Assembly: GCF_029855045.1 (NCBI RefSeq)
Contig: NZ_CP123228.1
Coordinates: forward strand, 4,712,001-4,776,000
Source of the DNA: Piscinibacter sp. XHJ-5
GTDB taxonomy: Bacteria > Pseudomonadota > Gammaproteobacteria > Burkholderiales > Burkholderiaceae_C
Length of the DNA stretch: 64,000 nucleotides
Reading direction: 5' to 3'
Position numbers and translations under genes: made by a program. The notes below the pieces were generated by a model. The model did no database searches and was not told where the DNA came from. It saw only the letters and a program-made list of their open reading frames with translations. Shown here piece after piece: positions 44,952 through 54,664 of this stretch. The number at the start of each line of letters is the position of its first letter. Position 1 is the stretch's first letter.

Positions 44952-46532
44952 CTAAGCTGCCAGCAACTGCGCCATGCGCGCACGAATGTCGTCATCGGGC
45001 TCCTCGCGCTCCGCTTGCGACAGCAGCGCGAGCGCGCCGTCGGGCCAATGCACGCGGTCCCAGGCCGCCAGCGCACGCAGCGCCATGTTGCGGTTGCGGA
45101 TGACCGGACTGCGCAAGCCCGCCGCGACCAGCGGCCAACCCTGGCCCGGGAACTCCCCGAGCGACTGCAGGATGAAGTCCAGTGCCATGTGCTGCCGGTA
45201 CTCCGGCCCTAGCCCCGGCGCATCGGATGGGCCGGTGGCGATCGCGCGCAAGTCGATCTGCGCCTCGGCCAGCGCGATGACCCGCTCCACGCGCGCAGGA
45301 TCGCCCGTGCGCATCAAGTCGAACCAGTGTTCGCCCCGGCCGTCGCGCTGCCGTGCGAAGTGCGTTTCCCACGTGTCCATCCCCATGCGTTGCGCGGCCG
45401 TGCTGGCCACCCAGAATGCGGCCCGATCGTCCTCATCCAGCGCCGCGAGCGCCATGCCTGGCCAATGCGGCGCGGACAGGATCGACGCGGCCGCGTCGCG
45501 CACGCGCCGTCGATGCTCGGGCGTCCATCCCTTGGCTTCCAGTGGCGCCCAGGTCCGGTCGGCGCTATCCACGGACTCGGCGATGTCTGAGACGGCGAGG
45601 TAGCTGGTCAGCGGCGGCGCAGCGCGCGTGGCCGCGTGCGCGAGGTAGTGCTGCACCACCTGCGCGCCATCGTCATAGTCGCTGATGTCCTCGGCCGGGC
45701 CGCCGCGCAGCAGGGCCTGGATCAGCTCCCCAGCGCCATCGAGCAAGGGTGCGTCGACGGCGTCGGCCTGCAGCGCCGGCAAGAGCCCGCCGCCGGTCGC
45801 GCACGCATGAGCGAGGTACTCGTGCATGACCGAGTTCTTGTACCCCTCCCGCAGCAACCAGGCCTTGAGGTCGGGCCGGGTCGATCCGGCCAGACGTTCC
45901 ACGAGATGGATGCGGCCCCAGCCGTCCACGCGACGAGCCAGGGACCACAGCGCTTCCTCCCGCTCTGGCTGCGCCAAGGAGTTGCCGAGCGCAACGGCGG
46001 CATACAGCGTGAACTCGTCATGCAAGCCCAGCCGCAGGAGCAGCTCGGTGTCCTGCGGTGGGCGGAACAGTCCGAGCAGGGCGATGCCCATCTTGACTGG
46101 CGCACGATCGGGGCTCTCGCGCGCCAGCCACTGCGCGAAGGCATGAAGCCTCGAGGCATCCAGTGTCCTCGAGGTGCGCACGGCGTCCAGCAGTGGATCG
46201 GCCAGGCTCAGCACATCGCCTTCGTTCACGAGGTCGTAGAAGTCCTTCACATGCTCCGGCGTGGGCGTGTGTGATGTGGCTTCGAGCATGTGCAGCGCCT
46301 TGTCCAAGGACGTCGCCTCGGAGGCTTGCACGTGGCGGCCGAACACGCCGTCCAGGGCGCCGGCGGCCCAGCGCAGCTTCGAGCCGCTGCGGCTGACCAG
46401 CACATCCTCGTCGGGAAGCGATGACGCAGCTTGCGGCAGGCTCCCATCAGGCTCCAGCGGGAAGCTCACAAGGTAGCCGAACAGACTGGGCCGGTCATCG
46501 GCCCACGGCGCGGGAATTCCGTTCACCATCAT
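44952..46532 (-). CDS. Large helical, HEAT-like hypothetical protein, possibly frameshifted at the 5' end
   Basis: A 526-residue protein rich in paired helices: PLLDAVRTSRTLDASRLHAF, VKMGIALLGLFRPP, ELLLRLGLHDEFTLYAAVAL, RNMALRALAAWDRVHW, RARMAQLLAA, reminiscent of HEAT repeats. It lacks a signal peptide. The best ribosome site (AGGGAG) lies before a GTG at 46582 that opens a 17-codon ORF in another frame (VEWLKRLLGR, typical of a protein start), which ends in TGA overlapping the ATG here. So the 5' end is either translationally coupled or has lost its frame. Function unknown. Confidence 0.6.
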   Translation of the reverse strand: MMVNGIPAPWADDRPSLFGYLVSFPLEPDGSLPQAASSLPDEDVLVSRSGSKLRWAAGALDGVFGRHVQASEATSLDKALHMLEATSHTPTPEHVKDFYDLVNEGDVLSLADPLLDAVRTSRTLDASRLHAFAQWLARESPDRAPVKMGIALLGLFRPPQDTELLLRLGLHDEFTLYAAVALGNSLAQPEREEALWSLARRVDGWGRIHLVERLAGSTRPDLKAWLLREGYKNSVMHEYLAHACATGGGLLPALQADAVDAPLLDGAGELIQALLRGGPAEDISDYDDGAQVVQHYLAHAATRAAPPLTSYLAVSDIAESVDSADRTWAPLEAKGWTPEHRRRVRDAAASILSAPHWPGMALAALDEDDRAAFWVASTAAQRMGMDTWETHFARQRDGRGEHWFDLMRTGDPARVERVIALAEAQIDLRAIATGPSDAPGLGPEYRQHMALDFILQSLGEFPGQGWPLVAAGLRSPVIRNRNMALRALAAWDRVHWPDGALALLSQAEREEPDDDIRARMAQLLAA

Positions 46533-46728
46533 CGGCGCCGACGGGGCGCCGCACGCCCGAGCAGGCGCTTCAACCACTCCACAGGTTTCTCCCTCTATCT
46601 CCTGATCGCCGAATTGTCGATCAGTGGAACCTCAGGCCCCGCGGCGCAGCCGAACCTCCATGCGGTTCCGTGCGGGAGTCGGCCATGCCGGGCCGTCGCC
46701 GACGTTCAACGTCTCCCTTCTGGCGAAC

Positions 46729-47862
46729 TCAACCGGGCTCAATCTCCCACTCACTGGCGTCCAACTTTTCCAGAGTGGCCACGGTTGCACGCTGAAGCTC
46801 TCCGAGGCGCATGTCGGACAACCGCCCTTCGACCATGGCTTGCACAGACCATGCGTCTTCCTTGAACCTCACTGTGAGTCCGTCGACCTGGGTCAGGAAG
46901 ACGTTGTGCTCAGCGCCTTGCTCTGGCGCGGTCGCCGCGGGCTCCAGTCGGTACAACGCGTCGAGTGCATCGAAGTCCGGTGCTTCGGCGTGCTTCCAGT
47001 GGCTCTGGAGGCTCAGAGATGGATGGTCGTGATTCCAGCGCTCTTGCCGCGTGTCCCACAGGCGATTGCGCCTACGGTCCTTTCTGACCATCGTCCAACG
47101 CTGCCAATCCAGCGTCGTCAATCGTGTCCACACGCCCGTAGCGGTATTCAGCGACCAGGCATCGATGTTCTCTTGCATGGTGCGCTCATTCCCGAGCCAC
47201 AGCTCGCCGCCGCGCACCACGATGGTCCCTCCGTCCTCTGCCAGTTGCGCCATGTGCCCATGGATCCATCCCGGTGCCTCACCGCTCGTTGCGACAGGCC
47301 CGATGATCATCGTGTCGGTTTGGAGCCGGAAGACGGGAGTCGATCCAACCGTTCGTTGATGTCGATACCCGAGGCAACCAATGATGAAGATGGCGCCGCC
47401 TACCAGCGTGGCGCTGTGAAAGTCGGTAGGGGGAAAGACGTCCGGTGAATAGCCGTTGATCGCAATGGAACCATCGCGATCAATGACGACGACATCGTTG
47501 TAGATGTGGAAGTCTGCATCGTAGTAGTCCTCGTGCTCGCCGCCGACGTGCACGACCCGTCCATCCTGCAGCGTCGTCTCACTCTTGCCGAAGCGATCGA
47601 AGCACCACACGGGTCCGGCATGGGACGACGAAGGACCTTGCATCACGGCGTTCGCGCTGTAGCCGGAATGACGCGTTCGGACGAGCCAATGCCAGAGCGG
47701 GTTGTCGAGACGAACCGGACCCCCGGTCACCACACGCGGCGAACGCCAGGCCAGGAACTCCTCATTGCCGATCGCCGGCGGGGGTTCCTTCTTGCGCTCT
47801 GTGTCGGCCGCTTCTTCTGCTGCCTCCGCGGCCCATTCATCTTCCGAGTCTTCGTCATTCAT
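46729..47862 (-). CDS. Kelch-like hypothetical protein
   Basis: A 377-residue cytoplasmic protein. An acidic N-terminus (DEDSEDEWAAEAAEEAAD) is followed by repeats that resemble a beta-propeller/kelch pattern: RVVHVGGEHEDYYDADF, IYNDVVVIDRDG, SATLVGGAIFIIGCLGYR, GTIVVRGGELWLGN and DAWSLNTATGVWTRL. The C-terminal part is helical with FKEDAWSVQAMVEGRLS. Start MNDEDSED has an AGGAG 6 nt upstream. The HEAT-like gene follows on the same strand after 196 bp. The function is unknown; a protein-interaction role is inferred. Confidence 0.65.
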   Translation of the reverse strand: MNDEDSEDEWAAEAAEEAADTERKKEPPPAIGNEEFLAWRSPRVVTGGPVRLDNPLWHWLVRTRHSGYSANAVMQGPSSSHAGPVWCFDRFGKSETTLQDGRVVHVGGEHEDYYDADFHIYNDVVVIDRDGSIAINGYSPDVFPPTDFHSATLVGGAIFIIGCLGYRHQRTVGSTPVFRLQTDTMIIGPVATSGEAPGWIHGHMAQLAEDGGTIVVRGGELWLGNERTMQENIDAWSLNTATGVWTRLTTLDWQRWTMVRKDRRRNRLWDTRQERWNHDHPSLSLQSHWKHAEAPDFDALDALYRLEPAATAPEQGAEHNVFLTQVDGLTVRFKEDAWSVQAMVEGRLSDMRLGELQRATVATLEKLDASEWEIEPG

Positions 47863-48019
47863 ACGGGCTCCTGCGACCTCGGAGCGGCCGCAACGGCGCA
47901 TTGACGCTGTTTCGCCTGATGGTAGTGCGTCTGCTTTCAGCACTCAGCGGTCGTTCAGTGCCCGAGCTCGAGCGGCAACAGTCAGTCTTGCCTCGCCTGT
48001 CGGCCGGCGAAAGATTCGG

Positions 48020-48802
48020 TTAGTTCTTCAGCCGGTACCCGGTGCGCACCATCCAGCTCACCACTGCCACACACGCAATGAGGAGCAGGATGGTGGCACC
48101 CAGGCTCCAGCCCACACCCACATCGGCGGTGTCCACGAAGGTCCAGCGGAAGCCGTCGATCAGGTAGACCACCGGATTGAAAAGCGTCACCGTGCGCCAC
48201 AGCGGTGGCAGCATGTCGATGGAGTAGAACGCACCGCCCAGGAAGGTGAGCGGCGTGATCACGAGCATCGGGATCAGCTGCAACTGCTCGAAGCCCTTTG
48301 CCCAGATGCCGATGATGAAACCGAAGAGGCTGAAGGTGACGCACGTCAGCAGCAGGAAAACCACCATCCATGCCGGGTGCGCGATGTGCAGCGGCACGAA
48401 CAAGGCCGCCGTGAGCAGAATCACGAGGCCGAGCACGATCGACTTGGTGGCCGCCGCGCCCACGTAGGCGATCACCATCTCCAACGAGGAGATGGGCGCC
48501 GACAGCAGCTCGTAGATGGTGCCGGTGAAGCGAGGGAAGTAGATGCCGAACGACGCGTTCGACAGGCTCTGCGTGAAGACGGACAGCATGATCAGCCCAG
48601 GCACGATGAAGGCGCCGTACTCCACACCGTTGACCTTCTGCATGCGCTCGCCGATGGCTGCGCCGAAAACCACGAAGTACAGCGAGGTGGTGATGACCGG
48701 CGTAACGAGGCTCTGTCCCACGGTACGCAGGAAGCGGGCCATCTCGAAGCGGTAGATGGCCCACACCCCGTAGCGATTGAAAGCAGCGATGGCGGTGCTC
48801 AT
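48020..48802 (-). CDS. ABC-2 type transport permease
   Basis: A 260-residue membrane subunit with six predicted helices and ABC2_membrane signatures: [18 protein letters not shown] at the start, [19 protein letters not shown], the motif [18 protein letters not shown], and [19 protein letters not shown]. It forms an exporter with the ATPase encoded just upstream, overlapping it by 4 nt (ATGA). Drug, polysaccharide or lipid substrates are known in the family; none can be assigned here. Confidence 0.9.
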   Translation of the reverse strand: MSTAIAAFNRYGVWAIYRFEMARFLRTVGQSLVTPVITTSLYFVVFGAAIGERMQKVNGVEYGAFIVPGLIMLSVFTQSLSNASFGIYFPRFTGTIYELLSAPISSLEMVIAYVGAAATKSIVLGLVILLTAALFVPLHIAHPAWMVVFLLLTCVTFSLFGFIIGIWAKGFEQLQLIPMLVITPLTFLGGAFYSIDMLPPLWRTVTLFNPVVYLIDGFRWTFVDTADVGVGWSLGATILLLIACVAVVSWMVRTGYRLKN

Positions 48803-49773
48803 GCGGCGGCGCCCTGCTGGCGCTCGTCGCGCGATGTGTCATGAACCAGGCTCACGAAGATCTCCTCCAGCGAACTCTGCTGCGTGTTCACGTCCTTGAA
48901 GCCAATGCCAAGTTCGCCCAGACGGCGCAGCAGAGGGGCCACGCCGGCACCGGCATCGCCGGCGTCGAACTCTCGCTGCAGCGTATGGCCGCCCGGCTTG
49001 AGCAGGAGGTTCCACGACGCGAGCTCTGCCGGCACCTCCAACAGCGGATGGTCCAACTCGATGGTGAGCTGCTTCTTGCCGAGCTTCTTCATCAGCGTGG
49101 CCTTCTCCTCCACAAGGATGAGCTCACCCTTGCTGATCACGCCCACGCGGTCGGCCATTTCCTCAGCTTCGTCGATGTAGTGGGTGGTGAGGATGATGGT
49201 GACGCCGCCCTCGCGCAGCCGGCGCACCATCTCCCACATGTCGCGGCGCAGCTCCACGTCCACGCCGGCCGTGGGCTCGTCGAGGAAGAGGATCTCCGGC
49301 TCGTGCGACAGCGCCTTCGCGATCATCACCCTGCGCTTCATGCCGCCCGACAGCGCCATGATCTTTTCGTGTCGCTTGTCCCAGAGCGACAGGGCGCGCA
49401 ACACTTTCTCCACGTGCGCGGGGTCCGGCGGCCGGCCGAAGAGGCCGCGACTGAAGCTGACCGTCGCCCAAACGCTCTCGAAGGCGTCTGTCGCGAGCTC
49501 CTGAGGTACAAGGCCGATCTTGCTGCGGGTGATGCGGTAGTCACGCACGATGTCGTGCCCGGCCACCCTCACTTCGCCACCGCTGGCGGTGACGATGCCG
49601 CAGACGATGGAGATCAGCGTGGTCTTGCCTGCGCCGTTGGGGCCGAGCAGCGCGAAGATCTCCCCGCGGCGAATGTCGAGGTCCACGCGCTTGAGCGCCT
49701 TGAAACCGCTGGCGTATGTCTTCGAGAGGCGGGTGATGGAGACCGCGTGAGCGCTGTCGGGAGAAGTCGGCAT
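48799..49773 (-). CDS. ABC-2 type transport ATP-binding protein
   Basis: A 324-residue ATPase: Walker [15 protein letters not shown]-loop LVPQEL, signature [15 protein letters not shown], Walker [15 protein letters not shown] and switch His in [13 protein letters not shown]-terminal 90-residue extension ([15 protein letters not shown]...[17 protein letters not shown]) is usual in the DrrA/CcmA-like export group. Start [10 protein letters not shown] is supported by position; the longer ORF start would run upstream without similarity. The permease follows with a 4-nt overlap. Confidence 0.9.
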   Translation of the reverse strand: MPTSPDSAHAVSITRLSKTYASGFKALKRVDLDIRRGEIFALLGPNGAGKTTLISIVCGIVTASGGEVRVAGHDIVRDYRITRSKIGLVPQELATDAFESVWATVSFSRGLFGRPPDPAHVEKVLRALSLWDKRHEKIMALSGGMKRRVMIAKALSHEPEILFLDEPTAGVDVELRRDMWEMVRRLREGGVTIILTTHYIDEAEEMADRVGVISKGELILVEEKATLMKKLGKKQLTIELDHPLLEVPAELASWNLLLKPGGHTLQREFDAGDAGAGVAPLLRRLGELGIGFKDVNTQQSSLEEIFVSLVHDTSRDERQQGAAA

Positions 49774-50301
49774 GGGCGGGCGTCCTTCTTGGAAAGGCGC
49801 GCATGGTAGGGCAAGTCCATGACCTTGTTTGCACGCGGATGGAACTCTTCCGGCCGCTGACGCACGTTGATCCGTCACCGAGTCTTTCGAGGAGTGCCGT
49901 CGCCAGGTCGTCGCAGATTCCGTAGCGGTCGGCAATCTCTTGTCGCGAGGCGACGGACTTCACACGCCTGCGGTGCTCGTGATGGTGGTCGGCTGAAGCC
50001 GGGAAGACCCTCTTCAGTCCGCCTTTGCCGTCGGAGGGCTCGCCCGCAGCGGTTGCGGGCGGTGGCCTCCGGCAGGCGTACTCACGCTGACCAGCGCCAA
50101 GCCGTCACTGGGCCGCACGAGAGGCGCGCGCTTGAATGGCGGGTTCCATGACAGCGGCGACTATCCGGACTTGCGCATGCCCTTCAGCGCGGCAGTGATA
50201 CCACGCTGGAGCAGTGACCAGTCCAAACGCTGGCCTGCAGCGTCGTATACCCGCCGACGTGCGGCGGGCGTCGAGGCGGCGTGCCTTTGGCGCATCGGCC
50301 A
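49774..50301. other. 528-bp gap with only coding fragments
   Basis: No intact gene. On the minus strand a peptide [20 protein letters not shown] (49900-49960 region) looks coding-like but has no recognisable rest. The part between 50161 and 50277 holds the C-terminal fragment described separately. A Gly/Pro-rich repeat of GGC/GCC triplets also appears near 50050. Confidence 0.4.
50161..50277 (-). pseudogene. C-terminal fragment of an unidentified protein
   Basis: A minus-strand frame reads RRRVYDAAGQRLDWSLLQRG, then ITAALKGMRKSG and a TAG stop at 50161. The phrasing looks like a genuine protein end, but the frame breaks upstream and has no start. The original family is not recognised. Confidence 0.3.
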
Positions 50302-51342
50302 TCAGCGGTGCGCCAGCGTGGCCGCGTTCGGGATGCCTTGGATCGGCGCCTCGTCCGTGCCGACGGTCTCGCGCGTGATCGCCTCGACGCGCCTGCGCGT
50401 GCCTTCAGGGTCGTTCACCCACTGACCGTAGAACTCATACGGGCACGCGGCCATGCCCTGATCGCCCTCGCGCGAGTTGATCAGCCCGGTGTAGCCGCGG
50501 TGCAGCAGCTTGAACAGGTGGTTCTCGCTCTGGCCGTTGCGGCGGAAGTCGCGGATCAGGCTCTTGGACAGCGCCGCGTACTGAATGCCCATCTCCTCCT
50601 CGCCGCACTCGCCCAGCGTGCGCCCGTCGAAGCCGATGAGCGCGCTGTGGCCGAAGTACGAGTACACGCCGTCGAAGCCCGATGCGTTGGCGACCGCCAC
50701 GTAGGTGTTGTTGGCGAAGGCCATCGCCTTGGAGATCAGGATCTGCTGCTCCTTCGCGGGGTACATGTAGCCCTGGCAGCGGATGATGAGCTCGGCGCCC
50801 TTCATCGCGCAGTCGCGCCAGATCTCCGGGTAGTTGCCGTCGTCGCAGATGATGAGGCTGATCTTCAGGCCCTTGGGCCCGTCGCTCACATAGGTGCGGT
50901 TGCCCGGATACCAGCCCTCGATCGGCACCCACGGCATGATCTTGCGGTACTTTTGGACGATCTCGCCCTGATCGTTCATCAGGATCAGCGTGTTGTAGGG
51001 CGCCTTGTTCGGGTGCTCCTCGTGGCGCTCGCCGGTGAGCGAGAACACGCCCCACACCTTGGCCTTGCGGCACGCGGCGGCGAAGATCTCGGTCTCTTCG
51101 CCGGGGACGGTTGCGGCGTTGTCGTACATCTCCTTGGCGTCGTACATGATGCCGTGCGTGCTGTACTCGGGGAAGACCACGAGGTCCATGCCCGGCAGAC
51201 CGAGCTTCATGGATTCGACCATGCGCGCGATGTTCTTCGCGTTCGCGATCACCTCGGCCTTCGTGTGCAGCCGCGGCATCCTGTAGTTCACGACGGCGAC
51301 GCCGACCGTGTCCTTGCTGCTCGAAATGTCGCCGTGGTGCAT
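50302..51342 (-). CDS. amiE: Aliphatic amidase (acetamidase, AmiE)
   Basis: A 346-residue amidase, exactly the length of Pseudomonas AmiE, hydrolysing short aliphatic amides (acetamide, propionamide) to the acid and ammonia. The nitrilase-superfamily triad falls at the AmiE positions: Glu59 (VVFPEYS), Lys134 (YRKIMPW) and Cys166 ([11 protein letters not shown]). The open frame runs further 5', but start [20 protein letters not shown] fits known enzymes. It ends the minus-strand amide cluster. It has its own upstream region (51343-51550) with the palindrome TACGTCAATCAACGTA about 65 bp ahead of the start, so it is probably controlled by the same two-component system as the urt genes. Confidence 0.95.
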   Translation of the reverse strand: MHHGDISSSKDTVGVAVVNYRMPRLHTKAEVIANAKNIARMVESMKLGLPGMDLVVFPEYSTHGIMYDAKEMYDNAATVPGEETEIFAAACRKAKVWGVFSLTGERHEEHPNKAPYNTLILMNDQGEIVQKYRKIMPWVPIEGWYPGNRTYVSDGPKGLKISLIICDDGNYPEIWRDCAMKGAELIIRCQGYMYPAKEQQILISKAMAFANNTYVAVANASGFDGVYSYFGHSALIGFDGRTLGECGEEEMGIQYAALSKSLIRDFRRNGQSENHLFKLLHRGYTGLINSREGDQGMAACPYEFYGQWVNDPEGTRRRVEAITRETVGTDEAPIQGIPNAATLAHR

Positions 51343-51400
51343 GCGGGTCTCCCGATCGATGAAGCAGTGATCGGAGCATTCTGCGAAGGGGTTACGGCGC

Positions 51401-51423
51401 GGCGAATACGTTGATTGACGTAG
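51401..51423. promoter_or_regulatory. Palindromic site upstream of amiE, core TACGT-N6-ACGTA
   Basis: Core at 51407-51422; on the minus strand it reads TACGTCAATCAACGTA, identical to the plus-strand core at 58290-58305. The outer GGCGAA also recurs. The arms TACGT/ACGTA are inverted repeats around a 6-bp centre, spacing typical of a dimeric LuxR/NarL-type response regulator. It lies 64 bp before the amiE start. Confidence 0.75.
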
Positions 51424-51550
51424 GGTACCGAGCCTGCCCAACAATCGGGCGCGCGACGCGACCATGCCGACCGACGCGCTGGTGCGCCTGCGCGACGTCA
51501 TGCTCGAGACCCGCGCTGAGTCGCTCTTCGGCGGCGGCTGCCGATCCGGT

Positions 51551-51907
51551 TCAGTGGCTGATCATCCAGGGCCGCTTGCTCGGGAACGCCTTGCTGCCGT
51601 TGGCCCCGCGGACGGTCGCGCCGCGCCCCTTCGGCGACGAGCAGCAGCCGCAGCCGCTCGGGTGGCGCATGCGCCCGTAGGCGCCGGCGCCGTCGCCCGA
51701 ACGGCGCGGCTCGTGCGTGGCACGTTCGTTCACCTCGATCGCGCTGCGGGTGTTGCCGTCCATGCACGCCAGCGCCGGCGCGCTGCCGTGGATGCGCGCC
51801 GACGGGGTCGCGCAGCGCGGGCACGGTGCCGGGTCGTTGCGTGCGGCGATCGAACGCAGCGCGTCGAATTCACCGCAGGCGGCACAGGCGTAGTCGTAGG
51901 TCGGCAT
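51551..51907 (-). CDS. fmdB: FmdB-family zinc-ribbon protein
   Basis: A 118-residue protein: [20 protein letters not shown] begins the FmdB zinc ribbon, with Cys pairs CAAC and CPRC; a second Cys cluster GCGCCSS follows at the end. The family is named for the fmd cluster of Methylophilus, where a regulatory role in amide use was proposed. It starts 9 bp after the fmdA stop, so it is in the same transcript as fmdA, and amiE follows 208 bp downstream. Confidence 0.85.
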   Translation of the reverse strand: MPTYDYACAACGEFDALRSIAARNDPAPCPRCATPSARIHGSAPALACMDGNTRSAIEVNERATHEPRRSGDGAGAYGRMRHPSGCGCCSSPKGRGATVRGANGSKAFPSKRPWMISH

Positions 51908-51916
51908 CGCGCAGCC

Positions 51917-53149
51917 TCAGGCGAGATCGGGCGACAGCGGCATGTCGATCTTGCCGTCGATGTGTTTCACCGGGCCGGCCGCGCTCGGGTTGATGTCGAA
52001 GTCGAAGATCTGCGTCGGCAGCCACAGGGTGGCGCATGCGTTCGGGACGTCAACCACGCCGCTGATGTGGCCCTGCACCGGCGCCGTGCCGAGGATCGAG
52101 TAGGCCTGCGCCCCCGAGTAGCCGAACTTCTTCAGGTACTCGATCGCGTTGAGGCAGGCCTGGCGGTAGGCGATGTGCACGTCGAGGTAGTACTGCCTGC
52201 CCTGTTCGTCGACCGAGATCCCTTCGAAGATCAGGTAGTCGTTGTAGGTCGGCGTGATCGGACTGGGCTTGAAGATGGGGTTCCTGATGCCGTACTTCGC
52301 CATGCCGCCCTTGATCAGGCTCACGCGCATGTGCACCCAGCCGGCCATCTCGATCGCGCCGCAGAAGGTGATCTCGCCGTCGCCCTGGCTGAAGTGCAGG
52401 TCGCCCACCGAGAGGCCGGCGCCGTCGACGTACACCGGGAAGAAGATCTTCGACCCGCGCGAGAGATCCTTGATGTCGCAGTTGCCGCCGTGTTCGCGCG
52501 GCGGCACCGTACGCGCGCCTTCGGAGGCGACCTTCGCCGCGGCGTCGCCCTTGAGCTTGCCCAGATGGGCGGTCGGCGCGAACGGCGGGTTCGCGAGGCC
52601 GGGCACGCGCGTCGAGTCGGTCGCGATGAAGTCGATCTCGCGCTTGTTCCACATGTCGAGCATGGGCTTGTCGGGCAGGCAGCCGATGAGCCCAGGGTGG
52701 ATGAGCCCCGCGAAGTTCACGCCGGGCACGTGACGCGAACTGGTGAACATGCCGTGGAAGTCCCAGATCGACTTCTGGGCCTGCGGAAAGTGGTCGGTAA
52801 GGAAGCCGCCGCCGTTCTTCTTGCTGAAGAAGCCATTGAAGCCCCACAGGCTGTCGGGCTTGGCGCCAATGTCGAGCAGGTCGACGACGAGCAGGTCGCC
52901 CGGCTCCGCGCCCTTCACGCCGACCGGGCCGCTGAGGTAGTGCACGGTCGACAGGTCGATGTCTCGCACGTCGTCGGCGCTGTCGTTGTTCTTGATGTAG
53001 CCGCCAGTCCAGTCGTAGGTCTCGAGCACGAATTCGTCGCCCGGCTTCACCCAGCAGGCCATCGGGATGTCGGGGTGCCAGCGGTTGTGCACCATCTCGT
53101 TGCTGGGCGCAGGCTTGCTCAGGTCGACCTTGATCAGGGTTTCGGGCAT
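51917..53149 (-). CDS. fmdA: Formamidase (FmdA)
   Basis: A 410-residue enzyme of the FmdA_AmdA family that hydrolyses formamide (and sometimes acetamide) to formate and ammonia. Typical phrases: GAEPGDLLVVDLLDIG, WDFHGMFTSSRHVPGVNF, GLIHPGLIGCLP, REHGGNCDIKDLSRGSKIFFPVYVDGAG and SQGDGEITFCGAIEMAGWV. No catalytic residue is named with confidence. Length matches the Methylophilus protein (about 407). It lies 43 bp after urtE, so it is probably transcribed with the transporter operon. Confidence 0.95.
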   Translation of the reverse strand: MPETLIKVDLSKPAPSNEMVHNRWHPDIPMACWVKPGDEFVLETYDWTGGYIKNNDSADDVRDIDLSTVHYLSGPVGVKGAEPGDLLVVDLLDIGAKPDSLWGFNGFFSKKNGGGFLTDHFPQAQKSIWDFHGMFTSSRHVPGVNFAGLIHPGLIGCLPDKPMLDMWNKREIDFIATDSTRVPGLANPPFAPTAHLGKLKGDAAAKVASEGARTVPPREHGGNCDIKDLSRGSKIFFPVYVDGAGLSVGDLHFSQGDGEITFCGAIEMAGWVHMRVSLIKGGMAKYGIRNPIFKPSPITPTYNDYLIFEGISVDEQGRQYYLDVHIAYRQACLNAIEYLKKFGYSGAQAYSILGTAPVQGHISGVVDVPNACATLWLPTQIFDFDINPSAAGPVKHIDGKIDMPLSPDLA

Positions 53150-53192
53150 GTCGCTATCTCCTCGGGTGGAAGCGTGGAAACAAGGGAAGGAG

Positions 53193-53882
53193 TCAGACGG
53201 AGAGGTACTGCCTGATGCGGCCCACGTCGGTGTCGGCGCGCGTGGTCTCGTGCACGAGCCGGCCGCCTTCGATGACGAAGAGGCGGTCGGCCACGTCCAT
53301 CGCGAAGCTCAGCACCTGCTCGGAGACGACGATCGTGATCTCGCGCAGCTTGCGGATCTCGTTGAGCGCCTTCGCGATGTCCTTGATGATCGAAGGCTGG
53401 ATGCCTTCGGTGGGCTCGTCGAGCAACAGCACCTTGGGCTCGGTGACGAGCGCTCGGGCGATCGCGAGCTGCTGCTGCTGACCACCCGAGAGGTTGCCGC
53501 CCTTGCGGCGCTTCATGTCGAACAGCACCGGGAACAACGCGTAGATCTCGTCGGGAATGCGCCGCGTCTTCGAGTTCTCGAGGCCGGTCTGGATGTTCTC
53601 CTCGACGGTCAGCGTCGGGAAGATCATGCGGCCCTGCGGCACGTAGGCGATGCCCTTGGCGACGCGTCGAAAGCTCTCGTCCTTCGAGACGTCGTTGCCG
53701 GCCACTTCGATGTGCCCGCTCTTGAGTGGCAGCACGCCCATCAGGCTCTTGAACAGCGTGGTCTTGCCCATGCCGTTGCGGCCCATGACCGCGACGGTCT
53801 CGTTCTTCGCCACCTCGAACGAGATGCCGTGCAGCGCCTCGCTCTGGCCGTACGCGACGAACAGGTCGTTGACTTTGAGCAT
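53193..53882 (-). CDS. urtE: Urea/short-amide ABC transporter, ATPase UrtE
   Basis: A 229-residue ATPase of the branched-chain amino acid/urea type (LivF-like). Walker A GRNGMGKTTLFKSLMG, signature LSGGQQQQLAIARAL, Walker B VLLLDEPTEGIQPS. It starts 26 bp after urtD, and fmdA follows 43 bp on. UrtE works with UrtD as the ATPase pair of the UrtABCDE importer for urea; in the fmd gene clusters a homologous ABC importer serves short amides as well. Confidence 0.95.
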   Translation of the reverse strand: MLKVNDLFVAYGQSEALHGISFEVAKNETVAVMGRNGMGKTTLFKSLMGVLPLKSGHIEVAGNDVSKDESFRRVAKGIAYVPQGRMIFPTLTVEENIQTGLENSKTRRIPDEIYALFPVLFDMKRRKGGNLSGGQQQQLAIARALVTEPKVLLLDEPTEGIQPSIIKDIAKALNEIRKLREITIVVSEQVLSFAMDVADRLFVIEGGRLVHETTRADTDVGRIRQYLSV

Positions 53883-53908
53883 GTGGAGGTCTCCGGTTGG
53901 TGCGCGTT

Positions 53909-54652
53909 TCAGTGGCCGAGGTAGACGTCAATCACCTTCGGATCGGCCTGTACGCGTTCCATCGGCCCCTCGGCGAGGATCTTCCCCTGGTGCATCACGG
54001 TGACCTTGTGGGCGATCTTCTTGACGAAGTCCATGTCGTGTTCGATCACGATCACCGAGCGGCCCTTGCAGATACGTTGCAGCAGCTCGGCGGTAAGCTC
54101 GCGCTCGCGGGCGCTCATGCCCGCGATCGGCTCGTCGAGCATCAGCAGCTCAGGCTCCTGCATCAGCAGCATCCCGATCTCGAGCCACTGCTTCTGGCCG
54201 TGGCTGAGCAGGCCCGCCTCGGTGTCGAGCTTGTCGATCAGGCCGATGTCCTCGGCGATGACCCGCACCCGCGAACGCACTTCGTCGGTGCACTTGAACG
54301 CGAGCGCGCCCAGCACCGAGCGGCCCGACGGGAACGAGACCTCGAGGTTCTGGAACACGCTCAGGTTCTCGTAGATCGACGGCGTCTGGAACTTGCGGCC
54401 GATGCCCAGGCGCACGCGCTGGTGCTCGGCCATGCGCGTGAGCTCGGTGTTCTTGAACTTGATGCTGCCGGCGCTCGCCTTGGTCTTGCCGCAGATCAGG
54501 TCGAGCAGCGTCGTCTTGCCGGCGCCGTTCGGCCCGATGATCACGCGCAGCTCGTTCTTGTCGATGTACAGCGTCAACGCGTCGATCGCCTTGAAGCCGT
54601 CAAACGAGACGGTCAGGTCCTCGACGGCGAGTGCAAAGTCGGTGTTGCTCAT
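53909..54652 (-). CDS. urtD: Urea/short-amide ABC transporter, ATPase UrtD
   Basis: A 247-residue ATPase (LivG-like). Walker [17 protein letters not shown], signature LSHGQKQWLEIGMLL, Walker B LLMLDEPIAGM, His in VIEHDMDFVKK. The variant signature SHGQKQ is characteristic of UrtD. The start is close to urtC (12 bp). Together with UrtE it powers import through UrtBC. Confidence 0.95.
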   Translation of the reverse strand: MSNTDFALAVEDLTVSFDGFKAIDALTLYIDKNELRVIIGPNGAGKTTLLDLICGKTKASAGSIKFKNTELTRMAEHQRVRLGIGRKFQTPSIYENLSVFQNLEVSFPSGRSVLGALAFKCTDEVRSRVRVIAEDIGLIDKLDTEAGLLSHGQKQWLEIGMLLMQEPELLMLDEPIAGMSARERELTAELLQRICKGRSVIVIEHDMDFVKKIAHKVTVMHQGKILAEGPMERVQADPKVIDVYLGH

Positions 54653-54664
54653 CGTCGTGCCCCT

